This document shows positions 56,813 through 64,000 of a stretch of DNA of 64,000 bases, one piece after another. Position 1 is the stretch's first letter. Every line of letters starts with the position of its first letter. Source of the stretch: CAVVNN01 sp963749605 (GTDB taxonomy: Bacteria > Actinomycetota > Thermoleophilia > Solirubrobacterales > 70-9); contig CAVVNN010000002.1 of assembly GCA_963749605.1 (NCBI GenBank), positions 868,001 to 932,000 on the forward strand. Direction: 5' to 3'. A program made the translations under genes and the position numbers. The notes under the pieces were generated by a model. It was not told where the DNA came from. It was given only the letters and a program-made list of their open reading frames with translations, and ran no database searches.

Positions 56813-57532
56813 TCAGCGATCTTGCAGGGCCCCAACGCACCGACGCCCACCGGCTGGCCCACCGCGCGCGCCCGCCACATCGCCGCGTCGGCCTTCTGCA
56901 GCAGCTCGTCGGCGTCGGCCCCGTGCTCGGGGCAGGCGACGACGCCGGCCGAAACCGTGATCCGCAGCCCCCCGCCGCCTCCAGCTCGTCGAGCAGGCCC
57001 AGCAGCCGCTCCGCCATCTGCACGCCCTCCGACCGTGCGTCAGGTTCGGCGCCAGCACGCAGATCGCGTCCTCCTCGAGGCGGAAGGCTCGTCGACGAGG
57101 CGGATGCTGTCGCGCAGCGCCGCGCCGACCACGGCGAGCACCGTCTCCTGGCCACCGCCCGCCGACGCCGCTGCGCGTCCCCGGCCCTCGAGCGTCGAAG
57201 ACGACCAGACCGAACGGGTGCCCGTAGCGCTTGTTGATCTCGATCAGCTGGTCGAGCCGGCGGCGCATCTGCCCGGGCCGGAAGAGGCTGCTCAGCGGGT
57301 CGTGCTCCTGCGCGGCGTGGGCGCGGTCGCAGACGGCGCCGACCGCCGTCGCCGTGACCGAGCCGAACTCCTCGGCGAGCTGGCGCGCCGCGGTCGGCGA
57401 ACTCCTCGGCGTCGCCGCCGCCCATCTGCTCCGCAGCTTCCCCAGCAGCGAGGCCTGCAGCGTGGAGACCTCGCGGGCGAGCCGGCGCGCCGGTGAATCT
57501 GAGCCGGGGTCGGTGAGCAGTCCGGTTGCCAC
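56813..57532 (-). CDS. degenerate GGDEF-domain protein (frameshifts)
   Basis: About 240 aa. The second half resembles a diguanylate-cyclase domain: MRRRLDQLIEINKRYGHPFG, LVVFDARG, and near the end (other frame) ITVSAGVVACPEHGADADEL and KADAAMWRARAVGQPVGV. Where the catalytic GGDEF should be, the sequence reads LEEDAICVLAPN, so cyclase activity is unlikely. The N-terminal half is helical. Several indels at 56970-57420 make exact boundaries unsure; GTG 57532 is the likely start. It may act as a c-di-GMP-blind signalling or scaffolding protein. Confidence 0.65.
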   Translation of the reverse strand: MATGLLTDPGSDSPARRLAREVSTLQASLLGKLRSRWAAATPRSSPTAARQLAEEFGSVTATAVGAVCDRAHAAQEHDPLSSLFRPGQMRRRLDQLIEINKRYGHPFGLVVFDARGPGTRSGVGGRWPGDGARRGRRGAARQHPPRRRAFRLEEDAICVLAPNLTHGRRACRWRSGCWACSTSWRRRGAADHGFGRRRRLPRARGRRRRAAAEGRRGDVAGARGGPAGGRRCVGALQDR

Positions 57533-57614
57533 GCCGAGACCTTGTCGAACGCACCGGACGGCGACAAGGCGCGAACTCGCTATTTACAGCCAGACGATCG
57601 TCCAGCGGGGTTCG

Positions 57615-58224
57615 CTAATCGAGACTTCGCCGTCCGGCGAGCGCCTTGCCCAGCGTCACCTCGTCGGCGTGCTCGAGGTCGGCCCCGACCGGAAGGCCGC
57701 TGGCGAGGCGGGTGACGGCGACCGAGCCACGCAGGCGCTCGGCGATGTGGAGGGCGGTCGCCTCGCCGGTCGTGGTCGGGTTGGTGGCGAGCATGACCTC
57801 GCTCGACCCCGCCGCCGCCCCCTCGACCCGGCGCAGCAGCTCGGCGATCTTCAGGTCCTCGGCGTCGACGCCGTCGATCGGCGAGAGGGCGCCGCCGAGC
57901 ACGTGGTAGAGGCCGCGGTACTCGTGGGTGCGCTCGATCGGGATCACGTCGGCGGGCTCCTCGACCACGCAGATCGATCGAGCGGTCGCGGTGGTGTCGG
58001 CGCAGATCCGGCAGAGCGGGCCCTCGGCGAGGTTGAAGCACTCCTCGCAGAGGCCGATCTTCTCCTTCACCTCGCGGATCGCGTCGGCCGAGCGCCGCGG
58101 CCTCCTCGTCGGGGGCGCGCAGGATGTGGAAGGCGAGCCGCTGCGCGGTGCGCTGGCCGATCCCCGGCAGCCGCGAGAGCTCGGCGACGAGGCGCGCCAG
58201 CGGCGCCGGACCCTCGGTACTCAC
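57615..58224 (-). CDS. recR: recombination mediator protein RecR (one frameshift)
   Basis: With RecF/RecO, loads RecA at gaps. The sequence has LARLVAELSRLPGIGQRTAQ with RLAFHIL (HhH region), the C4 zinc finger CEECFNLAEGPLCRIC, and the Toprim domain (ICVVEEPADVIPIERTHEYR, GLYHVLGGALSPIDGV, EVMLATNPTTTGEATALHIA). One extra G near 58095 shifts the frame; corrected length is 202 aa, as expected. GTG 58224 overlaps the ybaB stop by 4 nt. It is the last gene of dnaX-ybaB-recR. Confidence 0.94.
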
Positions 58225-58553
58225 ATCCCGGGGAGGCCGCCGAGGCCGCCCGTGATCCCGCCCATCTTCGAGCGGCCAGCTCCTGGGCGGCGCGCAGGCG
58301 CCTCGTTGACGGCCGCCTGCACCATCTCGGCGAGCATCTCGGCCTCCTCGGGGTCGATCGCCTCGGGGTCGATCGCGATCTCGCGCAGGGTCAGGTCGCC
58401 GCCCATCTTCACCTTGACCATGCCGCCGCCGGCGCTCGCCTCGACCACCTCGTCCTTGAGCTGCTCCTGCGCCTGCAGCATCTCGTTCTGCATCTGCTGC
58501 GCCTGCTTCATCAGGGCGTTCACGTCGAAGCCCCCGGGCCCACCTCGCGCCAC
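58221..58553 (-). CDS. YbaB/EbfC-family nucleoid-associated protein (two compensating indels)
   Basis: A 110-aa DNA-binding protein of the dnaX-ybaB-recR operon. The core is typical: DVNALMKQAQQMQNEMLQAQ, VVEASAGGGMVKVKMGGDLT and IDPEEAEMLAEMVQAAVNEA. Near 58300 an extra C shifts the frame for about 12 codons before it is restored; the corrected segment would read ALRAAQELAA. The GTG start at 58553 immediately follows the dnaX TAA. The end is Gly/Met-rich (GGITGGLGGLPGM), as in other YbaB proteins. Confidence 0.92.
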   Translation of the reverse strand: MARGGPGGFDVNALMKQAQQMQNEMLQAQEQLKDEVVEASAGGGMVKVKMGGDLTLREIAIDPEAIDPEEAEMLAEMVQAAVNEAPARRPGAGRSKMGGITGGLGGLPGM

Positions 58554-60288
58554 TTAACTGACCTCCTCCGCGTCGAACTCGCTCTTCAGCCGCTCGACGC
58601 AGCTCCTCCTCGTCGACCTTCTCCGCCTCGGGCGGCGGCGTCCTCGGCGTCCGCCTCGTCGTCGAGCAGCACGTACACCGGCCGCAACCGCTCCCCTGTC
58701 ACCGTCTCCAGCGCGTCGGCGATCTGCTCGCGCTTCTCAGGGTCCTCGGCCTTGCGCTTGTTGAAGGTGGCGCCCGCCGGGAAGCCGACCTCGAGCCCGT
58801 CCGCGTCCAGGCTCACCGGCCGCGCGCCCTCGAAGGTCGCCGCCAGCGCCGGGCTGGTCTCCCGCAGCTTGTCGAGCACAGCCGGCCACACCCGCACGAC
58901 CATCTCAAGATCGACGCTGCCGCCTTTGACCCCACCAGAGGGGGGTGAAACTGCGCTGCGCGTCTCACCCTGCAGCGCGTCCTCCGCATCGGACGGAGCA
59001 ACGTCGTCGGGTGGCGCCGCGGGGGAGGGGGGTTCTGCGCTGCGCGAAGGCTCCGGAGGGCGAGGCTTGGACCCTAGCTCCGATTCGTCCCGGCGCCCGG
59101 AGGAGCGCGTAGCGCGAGCAGAGCCCCCCTCCCCCGCCGGCGCTCTCCAAGCGCTCGATGCGACGCAGCAGCCCCTCCGTGGACGGATCGAGATCGGGGC
59201 GGGCCGCCTTCAACAGCGCGATCTCCACCGCCATCCGAGCGTCGTCCCCCTCGCGCACCGCGGTCAGCGCCGCCGCCAGCTCGTCGATGGTGCGGATCAG
59301 GGTGGCGGCGCTCGACCGCAGCGGCCTGGGCGGCGAGCCGCTCGGTGTCGGTGGCGGTGACGACGAAGGTGTTGGGAACCTCGCCAATCGTCTGGGTGAC
59401 GAGGAGGTGACGAAGGTGGGCAAGCAGGTCGCGGGCGAACTGGGCCGGGTCGCGACCGGAGCGCGGCCATCTTCTCGACCTCGAGCAGCACCGCCTCTCG
59501 GGTCTTCGGCGACGACCGCGTCGACCGCTTCGAAGAGCAGCTCCGCGTCGGCGGCGCCGAGCAGCTCCAGCACGTCGTCGAGGCCGACTCGCTGGCCGCC
59601 GAAGGCGACCAGCTGGTCGAGCGTGCCGAGCGCGTCGCGGAAGCTGCCCGAGGCCGAGCGGGCGATCATCGCCACGGCGCCGTCCTCGACCTCGATCCCC
59701 TCGGCGACGGCGACCCGCTGCAGCACCTCGGAGATCTGCTCCAGCGAGGGTCGCTGGAAGTCGAAGCGCTGGCAGCGGTCGGCGATCGTCGCCATCACCT
59801 TGTGCGCCTCGGTGGTGGCGAGGACGAAGACGGTGTTCGGCGGCGGCTCCTCGAGCGTCTTCAGGAAGGCGTTCCAGGCCTCCTTGGTCAGCATGTGGGC
59901 CTCGTCGAGGATGTAGACCTTCCAGCGGCCGCCGGCGGGCGCGTAGGCGACCCGCTCGCGCAGGTCGCGGACGTCGTCGACCGAGCGGTTGGAGGCGGCG
60001 TCCATCTCGATCACGTCGATCGAGGTGCCGGCGGCGATCGTCGCGGCAGGACTCGCACTCGCCGCAGGGGGTGACGGTCGGCCCGCCGCGCTCGCAGTTG
60101 AGCGAGCGGGCGAGGATCTTCGCCATCGAGGTCTTGCCGGTCCCGCGCGAGCCGACGAACAGGTAGGCGTGGTGGACCTTGTCCTGCTCGACCGCGTTGC
60201 GCAGGGTGCGGACGACGTGCTGCTGGCCGACCACCTCGTCGAAGGAGCCGGGGCGGTGACGACGGTAGAGGGAGATCGACTCGGTCAT
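58554..60288 (-). CDS. dnaX: DNA polymerase III subunit gamma/tau (several frameshifts)
   Basis: Clamp-loader ATPase, about 577 aa. It opens SLYRRHRPGSFDEVVGQQHV, has Walker A in LFVGSRGTGKTSMAKILARS, the zinc module C(x8)CGEC-x2-C, MDAASNRSVDDVRDLRERV, the DEAH Walker B in VYILDEAHMLTKEAWNAFLK, and LATTEAHKVMATIADRCQRF. The tau C-terminus ends EEVS directly before ybaB. At least five indels (near 60045, 59500, 59465, 59320 and after 58990) split it. They are scattered in GC-rich coding sequence, with no A-rich slippery site, so programmed tau/gamma frameshifting is not supported. Confidence 0.93.
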
Positions 60289-60341
60289 CGGGGCTTCGAG
60301 CCAGTGTATCTGCGGTGCCTCATGCGCTCGCGGCCGTTCAA

Positions 60342-60380
60342 TTGGCGCGTTTGTCGGGCTATAGCCGACAAACGCGCCAA
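60342..60380. promoter_or_regulatory. 39-bp near-perfect palindrome between dnaX and glycosyltransferase gene
   Basis: Arms TTGGCGCGTTTGTC and GACAAACGCGCCAA flank an inner palindrome GGCTATAGCC, with one bulged G. It lies in the divergent gap between the dnaX start (60288) and the glycosyltransferase start (60408). It could be an operator or a stable hairpin for either transcript. No T-run follows on either strand. Confidence 0.6.
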
Positions 60381-60407
60381 CGCCGACGGGCGTCCACACC
60401 TGATACC

Positions 60408-61935
60408 GTGCGCCAGTGCCATCCAGGCTCCGCAAGCTGGCTGACGCCCGCCGCCTGGGTCGCCGCGGTGACGGCGGTGCTGCTGCTCGTCTTCCCGGTC
60501 GGCTTCCCCAACTACGACACGATCTACGCCCTGGTCTGGGGGCGCGAACTGGCGCACGGCGTCGAGCCCGGACTACGGCTCCGCCCTGCCGCCGACGCCG
60601 CACCCGCTCGCCGATCTGCTCGGCCTGGTGACGACGCCGCTCGGCGACGGCGCGATCACGGTGACGATGGTCGTCGCCTACGCCTCGCTGGGGCTGGTCG
60701 GCTACCTCGTCTACCGGCTCGGCTCGCTCTGGTTCGACCGCTGGGTCGGCGTCGTCGCGGCGGCGATCGTGCTGACCCGGGCGCCCTACCTCTCCAACGG
60801 CCTGCGCGCCTACGTCGACCTCCCCTACGTCGCCCTCTGCCTCGGCGCCCTGGCAATCGAGTCGAGGCGCCCGCGGGCCGGCTGGCCGGTGCTGGCCCTG
60901 CTCGTGCCCGCCGGCCTGCTGCGCCCCGAGGCCTGGCTCTTCTCCGTCGCCTACCTCACCTACTTGGCGCTGGACCCGGCCAGATCGTCCCGCAGCAGCG
61001 GCCCCGTAGGTGAGACGGGGGTGCCCCTCGAACGGGCGGATACTCAAAGTGCCGGTCTAATTAGACCGGCACTTGTCCGGGCGAGGGGCACCCCCCTCGC
61101 CCTCATCGCTCTGGCGCTGGCGGCGCCGGTGCTCTGGGTGCTGTTCGACGCGATCACCACCGGCAACCCCCTCTATTCGCTCACCGGCACGCAGGAAACG
61201 GTGGAAACGCTGAAGCGCCAGACCGGGCCGGTCGACCTCGTCCTCTACGGCCCCCGCCGGCTCGGCGAAGTCCTCCAGTGGCCGGGAATGGTCGGCGCCC
61301 TCGGGGGCGTTGTCCTCGGCTTCGCCTTCCTGCGCCGCCGCTCGGCCCTGGGCATCGCCGCCGCCGTCCTCGCCCTCGGCGCCTTCGCACTGCTTGCCTG
61401 CGCCGGCCTGGCGATCATCGCCCGCTACACGATGCTGGCCGGGGCGGTGCTCTCGATCTTCGTCGCCCTGGCGCTGCTCGGCTGGCGCCTGCTGGAGCCC
61501 GGCCATACCTGGCGGCGACGCTGGCAGCTCTTCGCCGGGGTGGTCCTGCTGATGTTCGTGCTCTGGCTTCCCAACCAGTGGGACCTCGACTCCCGGGTCA
61601 ACACCGACCTCACCAACCAGGGGAGGATCGAGAGAGATCTGACCGACCTGGTCGACGCCGGCGCCTTCGACCCCCTCTGCGGCCCCGTCGCCGTCCCCAA
61701 CCACCGCGCCATCCCCCGCCTCGCCTTCGGACTCGAAGTGAAGCCGACCCAGATCGTCAGCGCCACCGAGCAGGGCATCCCCCGTCGTGGCTACTTCGTC
61801 GACCCCGCCAGCCCCTTCGTCATCCACAACTTCATCCTCGACCCCAACGACCCCACCAGCTTCTCCCGAAGGGTTCCCATGGGCTTCCACTTCGTCACCC
61901 GCAACCAATCCTGGAAGGTCTACCGCCGCTGCTAA
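60408..61935 (+). CDS. polytopic membrane glycosyltransferase-like protein (one frameshift)
   Basis: About 508 aa with roughly ten membrane helices, resembling GT-C-type mannosyl- or arabinosyltransferase-like proteins. The first loop has VFPVGFPNYDTIYALVWGRE, with an acidic residue where GT-C enzymes carry theirs. One extra G near 60571 (GAGCCCGGAC) splits the gene; corrected, it reads HGVEPDYGSALPPTPHPLAD. It starts at GTG 60408. Residues about 203-230 are encoded by a nested palindromic insertion (61017-61095). The last 90 residues are a soluble extracytoplasmic tail. It overlaps budA by 4 nt. Sugar and acceptor are unknown. Confidence 0.75.
61017..61095. repeat. nested palindromic element inside the glycosyltransferase gene
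   Basis: Outer arms GGGGGTGCCCCTCG (61017-61030) and CGAGGGGCACCCCC (61082-61095) enclose a perfect 28-bp palindrome at 61047-61074, with half-site AAGTGCCGGTCTAA. The whole remains in frame and encodes a charged stretch (ETGVPLERADTQSAGLIRPA, then LVRARGTPL) between two membrane segments. It looks like a mobile palindromic insertion; this is an inference. Confidence 0.75.
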
Positions 61936-62711
61936 CCGCCCTCTGCGCGCTCGATCGCCTCATGGGTGGAGGCGGCGAGGTCGGGGTCCGCCAGATCGAT
62001 CCGCGGCGGCAGCTCGACGTGGAGATCGCTCGAGGGGTCGATCCGGACGCGCAGGCCACTGGATCGCGAGTCGAGCACGTGGCCGCCGCGCGTGCGGTCG
62101 TCGGAGATGAAGTGGAGGTGATAGCCGCCGACCTCGATCCCCTCTGCGTAGCTGGGAAAGCGGAAGCCGAGCATCGTCCCCGCTACGTCGCGCAGCTCGA
62201 AGACGTGCTGCTCGGCGACGACCTCGGTCAGCGGCCGGTACGGCGGGCTCTGGCGCGGGACCGAGCGGGCGCGGACGAGCTCGAAGCGGCCGTCGAGGCG
62301 GATCGCGCACGACGGCGCCCCAGCCGGCACCAGCTCGTCGAGCCGGGTCAGCAGGCCGTCATGGGAGAGCGGGCCACCGAGGGTCGTGTCGATCGACGGC
62401 GCGAACGGGCTGACCACCGCGAACGGCGTCTTCTCCTCGGCGGCCACGGGGTGGATCGCGCCGTCGACGTCGGCGCGGAAGAAGCTGCCGTCGACCGCGA
62501 TCATCTCGCCGTCGAGGCCGTTCAGCGTGCCGAGGCCGAGGTCGCCGTGCTCGGCCAGCTCGGCGAAGCTGAGGTCGCCCTCATAGGCGCCGTCGAGGAG
62601 GGCGCCGATCGTCGAGGCCTGGAAGAGGACGTGCGGCTCACGCTCGGCGTGCAGGTCCTCCTCGCGCATCGTCTCGACGTGCAGGGACCGGATCCAGCGC
62701 TCGTCCAACAT
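61932..62711 (-). CDS. budA: alpha-acetolactate decarboxylase
   Basis: Converts acetolactate to acetoin, diverting pyruvate or balancing branched-chain amino-acid synthesis. The 259-aa protein has HVLFQASTIGALLDGAYEGD, ELAEHGDLGLGTLNGLDGEM, IHPVAAEEKTPFAVVSPF, and the zinc-site segment GGYHLHFISDDRTRGGHVLD. The ATG at 62711 is chosen because the longer frame to 62795 would overlap the SRP RNA 3' end. It is convergent with the glycosyltransferase gene, and no acetolactate synthase is nearby. Confidence 0.93.
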   Translation of the reverse strand: MLDERWIRSLHVETMREEDLHAEREPHVLFQASTIGALLDGAYEGDLSFAELAEHGDLGLGTLNGLDGEMIAVDGSFFRADVDGAIHPVAAEEKTPFAVVSPFAPSIDTTLGGPLSHDGLLTRLDELVPAGAPSCAIRLDGRFELVRARSVPRQSPPYRPLTEVVAEQHVFELRDVAGTMLGFRFPSYAEGIEVGGYHLHFISDDRTRGGHVLDSRSSGLRVRIDPSSDLHVELPPRIDLADPDLAASTHEAIERAEGG

Positions 62712-62784
62712 GGCGAAAGCCTCCCATCGCGTCAAACCGTTCAGCCGCAGCTGACCCCTTCTGCCAGCACAGGAGAATAAAAGT

Positions 62785-63055
62785 GGACCGTGCACCCGCC
62801 TTCGAAGCGAGGCCCCCGGGCGTGTCCGTCGCGTTTGGCTCCGGTCGGGCTCGCCTGCGGCACCCGCGGCATCCGCTTAAGGCTGCTTCCTTCCGGACCT
62901 GACCTGGTTCGCGTGCCCACGTCGCGCAGGACCCGGCCGTCAACGCCGCCAGCGGCGCACTGACCCCGAAGGCCGGCCCCTCAGAACGGGATTCGGCCCC
63001 GCTAGAGCGGATTGCGGGTTACAGGGCACCGCTGATTCCCCGCCTAGCACGGTCC
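62785..63055 (-). ncRNA. ffs: signal recognition particle RNA, large (Alu-containing) type
   Basis: The minus strand contains the universal SRP domain: CAGGTCAGGTCCGGAAGGAA followed by GCAGCCTTAAG. It also has the 5' Alu-domain block (CCGTGCTAGGCGGGG, GCGGTGCCCTGTAACCCGCA, ATCCGCTCTAGC), as in the 270-nt Bacillus scRNA. The ends pair (GGACCGTGC at 63055-63047 with GCACGGTCC at 62793-62785) and an ACTTTTATT tail follows. It is about 271 nt long. It lies upstream of dnaX as in Gram-positives, but two protein genes intervene. Confidence 0.95.
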
Positions 63056-63096
63056 GCTCACGATCCTACCCTGCCGGCCATAGGATCGGCCGGCCC

Positions 63097-64000
63097 TTGA
63101 TCCACGTCGACACAGAGTCGTTCTTCGTCATCGTCACGATCGCGGCGCTGGCGGCGGTCACCGTCGCGGTGGTGCCGCGCCGCTTCGCCCCGCCGGTCGT
63201 CGTCGTCGAGCTGTTCCTCGGGATCCTCGTCGGCCCGCAGGTCTTCGACATCGCCAAGACCGACAACTTCATCGACTTCTTCTCCAACCTCGGCCTGGGG
63301 ATGCTCTTCTTCTTCGCCGGCTACGAGATCGACTTCGAGCGGATCAAGGGAAGGCCGCTGAAGCTCGGCGCCTGGGGGTGGCTGCTCTCGATTGGCCTCT
63401 CCTACGCGATTGGAGGTCTCCTCCTCGCCGGCGGGGTGATCGACTCCGCCCTCTATACAGGCTCGGCGATGGCGACGACCGCGATCGGCACGCTGATCCC
63501 GATCCTCCGCGACAACGGCGAGCTGAAGACCAAGTTCGGCACCTACCTGCTGGCGGCCGGCGGCGTCGGCGAGTTCGGCCCGATCCTCCTGGTGACGCTC
63601 TTCCTCTCCACCGACCACCCCCTGCACGAGGCGGCGATCCTGATCGCCTTCATCCTGCTGGCGATCGCGGTGGCGCTCGTCTCGGTGCGCCTCGCCTGGC
63701 GCGGCTGGCCGGCCCTGGAGCGCACCTTCGAGGCGAGCAGCCAGCTCGCGGTGCGGATCACCGTCGTCCTCGTCTTCGGCCTCGTCCTGCTCGCCGGCAA
63801 GCTCGGCCTCGACGTCCTCATCGGCGGCTTCGTCGCCGGGATGATCACCCGCCTGGCGCTCAAGGGCCACGAGCTCCAGATCTTCGAGTCGAAGCTGACC
63901 GCGGTCGGCTTCGGCTTCTTCGTGCCGTTCTTCTTCATTACCAGCGGTATCAACTTCGACCTGGCGGCCCTCGGCTCGCTCACCGCGATCCTCAAGCTGG
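63097..64000 (+). CDS. Kef-type (CPA2) cation/proton antiporter, N-terminal part
   Basis: About 301 codons are open to the right edge with no stop. The protein has at least nine membrane helices. It shows VVVVELFLGILVGPQVFDIA, LGLGMLFFFAGYEIDFERIK, TGSAMATTAIGTLIPILRDN, AAGGVGEFGPILLVTLFLST, and VGFGFFVPFFFITSGINFDL, all typical of Kef/Nap-type exchangers. A start at TTG 63097, shortly after the SRP RNA 5' end, is the best available. No regulatory TrkA-N domain is seen within the window. The transported ion (K+ or Na+) is not resolvable. Confidence 0.88.
   Translation, partial: MIHVDTESFFVIVTIAALAAVTVAVVPRRFAPPVVVVELFLGILVGPQVFDIAKTDNFIDFFSNLGLGMLFFFAGYEIDFERIKGRPLKLGAWGWLLSIGLSYAIGGLLLAGGVIDSALYTGSAMATTAIGTLIPILRDNGELKTKFGTYLLAAGGVGEFGPILLVTLFLSTDHPLHEAAILIAFILLAIAVALVSVRLAWRGWPALERTFEASSQLAVRITVVLVFGLVLLAGKLGLDVLIGGFVAGMITRLALKGHELQIFESKLTAVGFGFFVPFFFITSGINFDLAALGSLTAILKL

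Noticed and set aside
58554..60288. Programmed frameshifting in dnaX (tau/gamma)
   Set aside because: There are at least five breaks in different places, none at an A-rich slippery heptamer, and neighbouring genes show the same kind of breaks.
62712..62795. N-terminal extension of the acetolactate decarboxylase
   Set aside because: The extra 28 codons would overlap the SRP RNA 3' end and its T-rich tail; ATG 62711 gives the family-typical length.

Overview
The window is about 64 kb of very GC-rich, tightly packed bacterial chromosome. GTG and TTG starts are frequent, and neighbouring genes repeatedly overlap by 1-4 nt at stop/start (ATGA, GTGA, TGATG). Gene content suggests an actinobacterium, most likely Thermoleophilia/Solirubrobacterales: LytR-CpsA-Psr and PucR-type proteins, an alpha2-type glycyl-tRNA synthetase, a eukaryote-like NADP-isocitrate dehydrogenase, a succinate dehydrogenase with a CCG-domain subunit, and a large Alu-containing SRP RNA. 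This placement is inferred from gene content only. There are no phages, insertion sequences, CRISPR arrays or rRNA genes. No gene-free stretch exceeds about 300 bp; the longest is the pst control region at 54.5-54.8 kb.

Layout. 0-5 kb: rplY (partial, at the edge), an ABC1/UbiB-type kinase, GDPD, prs and glmU. 5-14.4 kb: HdeD-like protein, tRNA-Gln, PucR-type regulator, a small membrane protein, a DedA-PAP2 fusion, then a compact leftward operon ROK kinase-rsmI-metG-tatD-rsmA-ispE. 14.4-17.9 kb: LCP wall-assembly protein, FmdB-type protein, glyQS and a PRC-barrel-like protein. 18-25.5 kb is lipid-flavoured: a small dabb/ABM-like protein, an acyl-CoA ligase, an R2lox-like diiron oxidase carrying an SCP2-like domain, an amidase, and an MmpL exporter with a TetR regulator. 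25.6-30.7 kb: a membrane-anchored unknown, a glycosyltransferase, lon, hsp20 and a tiny Cys-rich protein. 30.9-32.4 kb: fatty-acid hydroxylase and acyl desaturase. 32.4-33 kb: a histone-H1-like winged-helix protein behind an elaborate palindrome. 33-42.1 kb is central carbon metabolism: mdh, icd, an AidB-like acyl-CoA dehydrogenase, an S2P-CBS protease and a type-E-like sdhABE operon. 42.1-45.7 kb: lysC-asd-antiporter. 45.7-48.8 kb: padR-mmpL and a DUF202 protein. 48.8-51.7 kb: a small locus of zinc-ribbon proteins including an anchored phosphoesterase. 51.7-55.9 kb: pstSCAB with four pho-box-like repeats. 55.9-60.3 kb: MerR-type regulator, degenerate GGDEF protein, and recR-ybaB-dnaX. 60.4-64 kb: membrane glycosyltransferase, acetolactate decarboxylase, SRP RNA, and a Kef-type antiporter running off the end.

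The genes fit an aerobic heterotroph. TCA-cycle enzymes are grouped at 33-42 kb, and lipid activation, oxidation and desaturation appear at 18-21 and 31-37 kb. Phosphate scavenging is set up as a divergent regulated pst system. SRP RNA-dnaX-ybaB-recR keeps the ancestral Gram-positive order, interrupted by a two-gene insertion.

Caveat: many genes, including essential ones (glmU, asd, lysC, recR, dnaX, sdhB), are broken by single-base indels, mostly +1. The indels cluster at 4.5, 20.5-21.3, 26.6-27.3, 40.9-48 and 56-60.6 kb, and are absent elsewhere. In nearly every case where gene length can be tested, the inferred indels restore it exactly, so I treat them as sequencing or assembly errors and give whole-gene coordinates.
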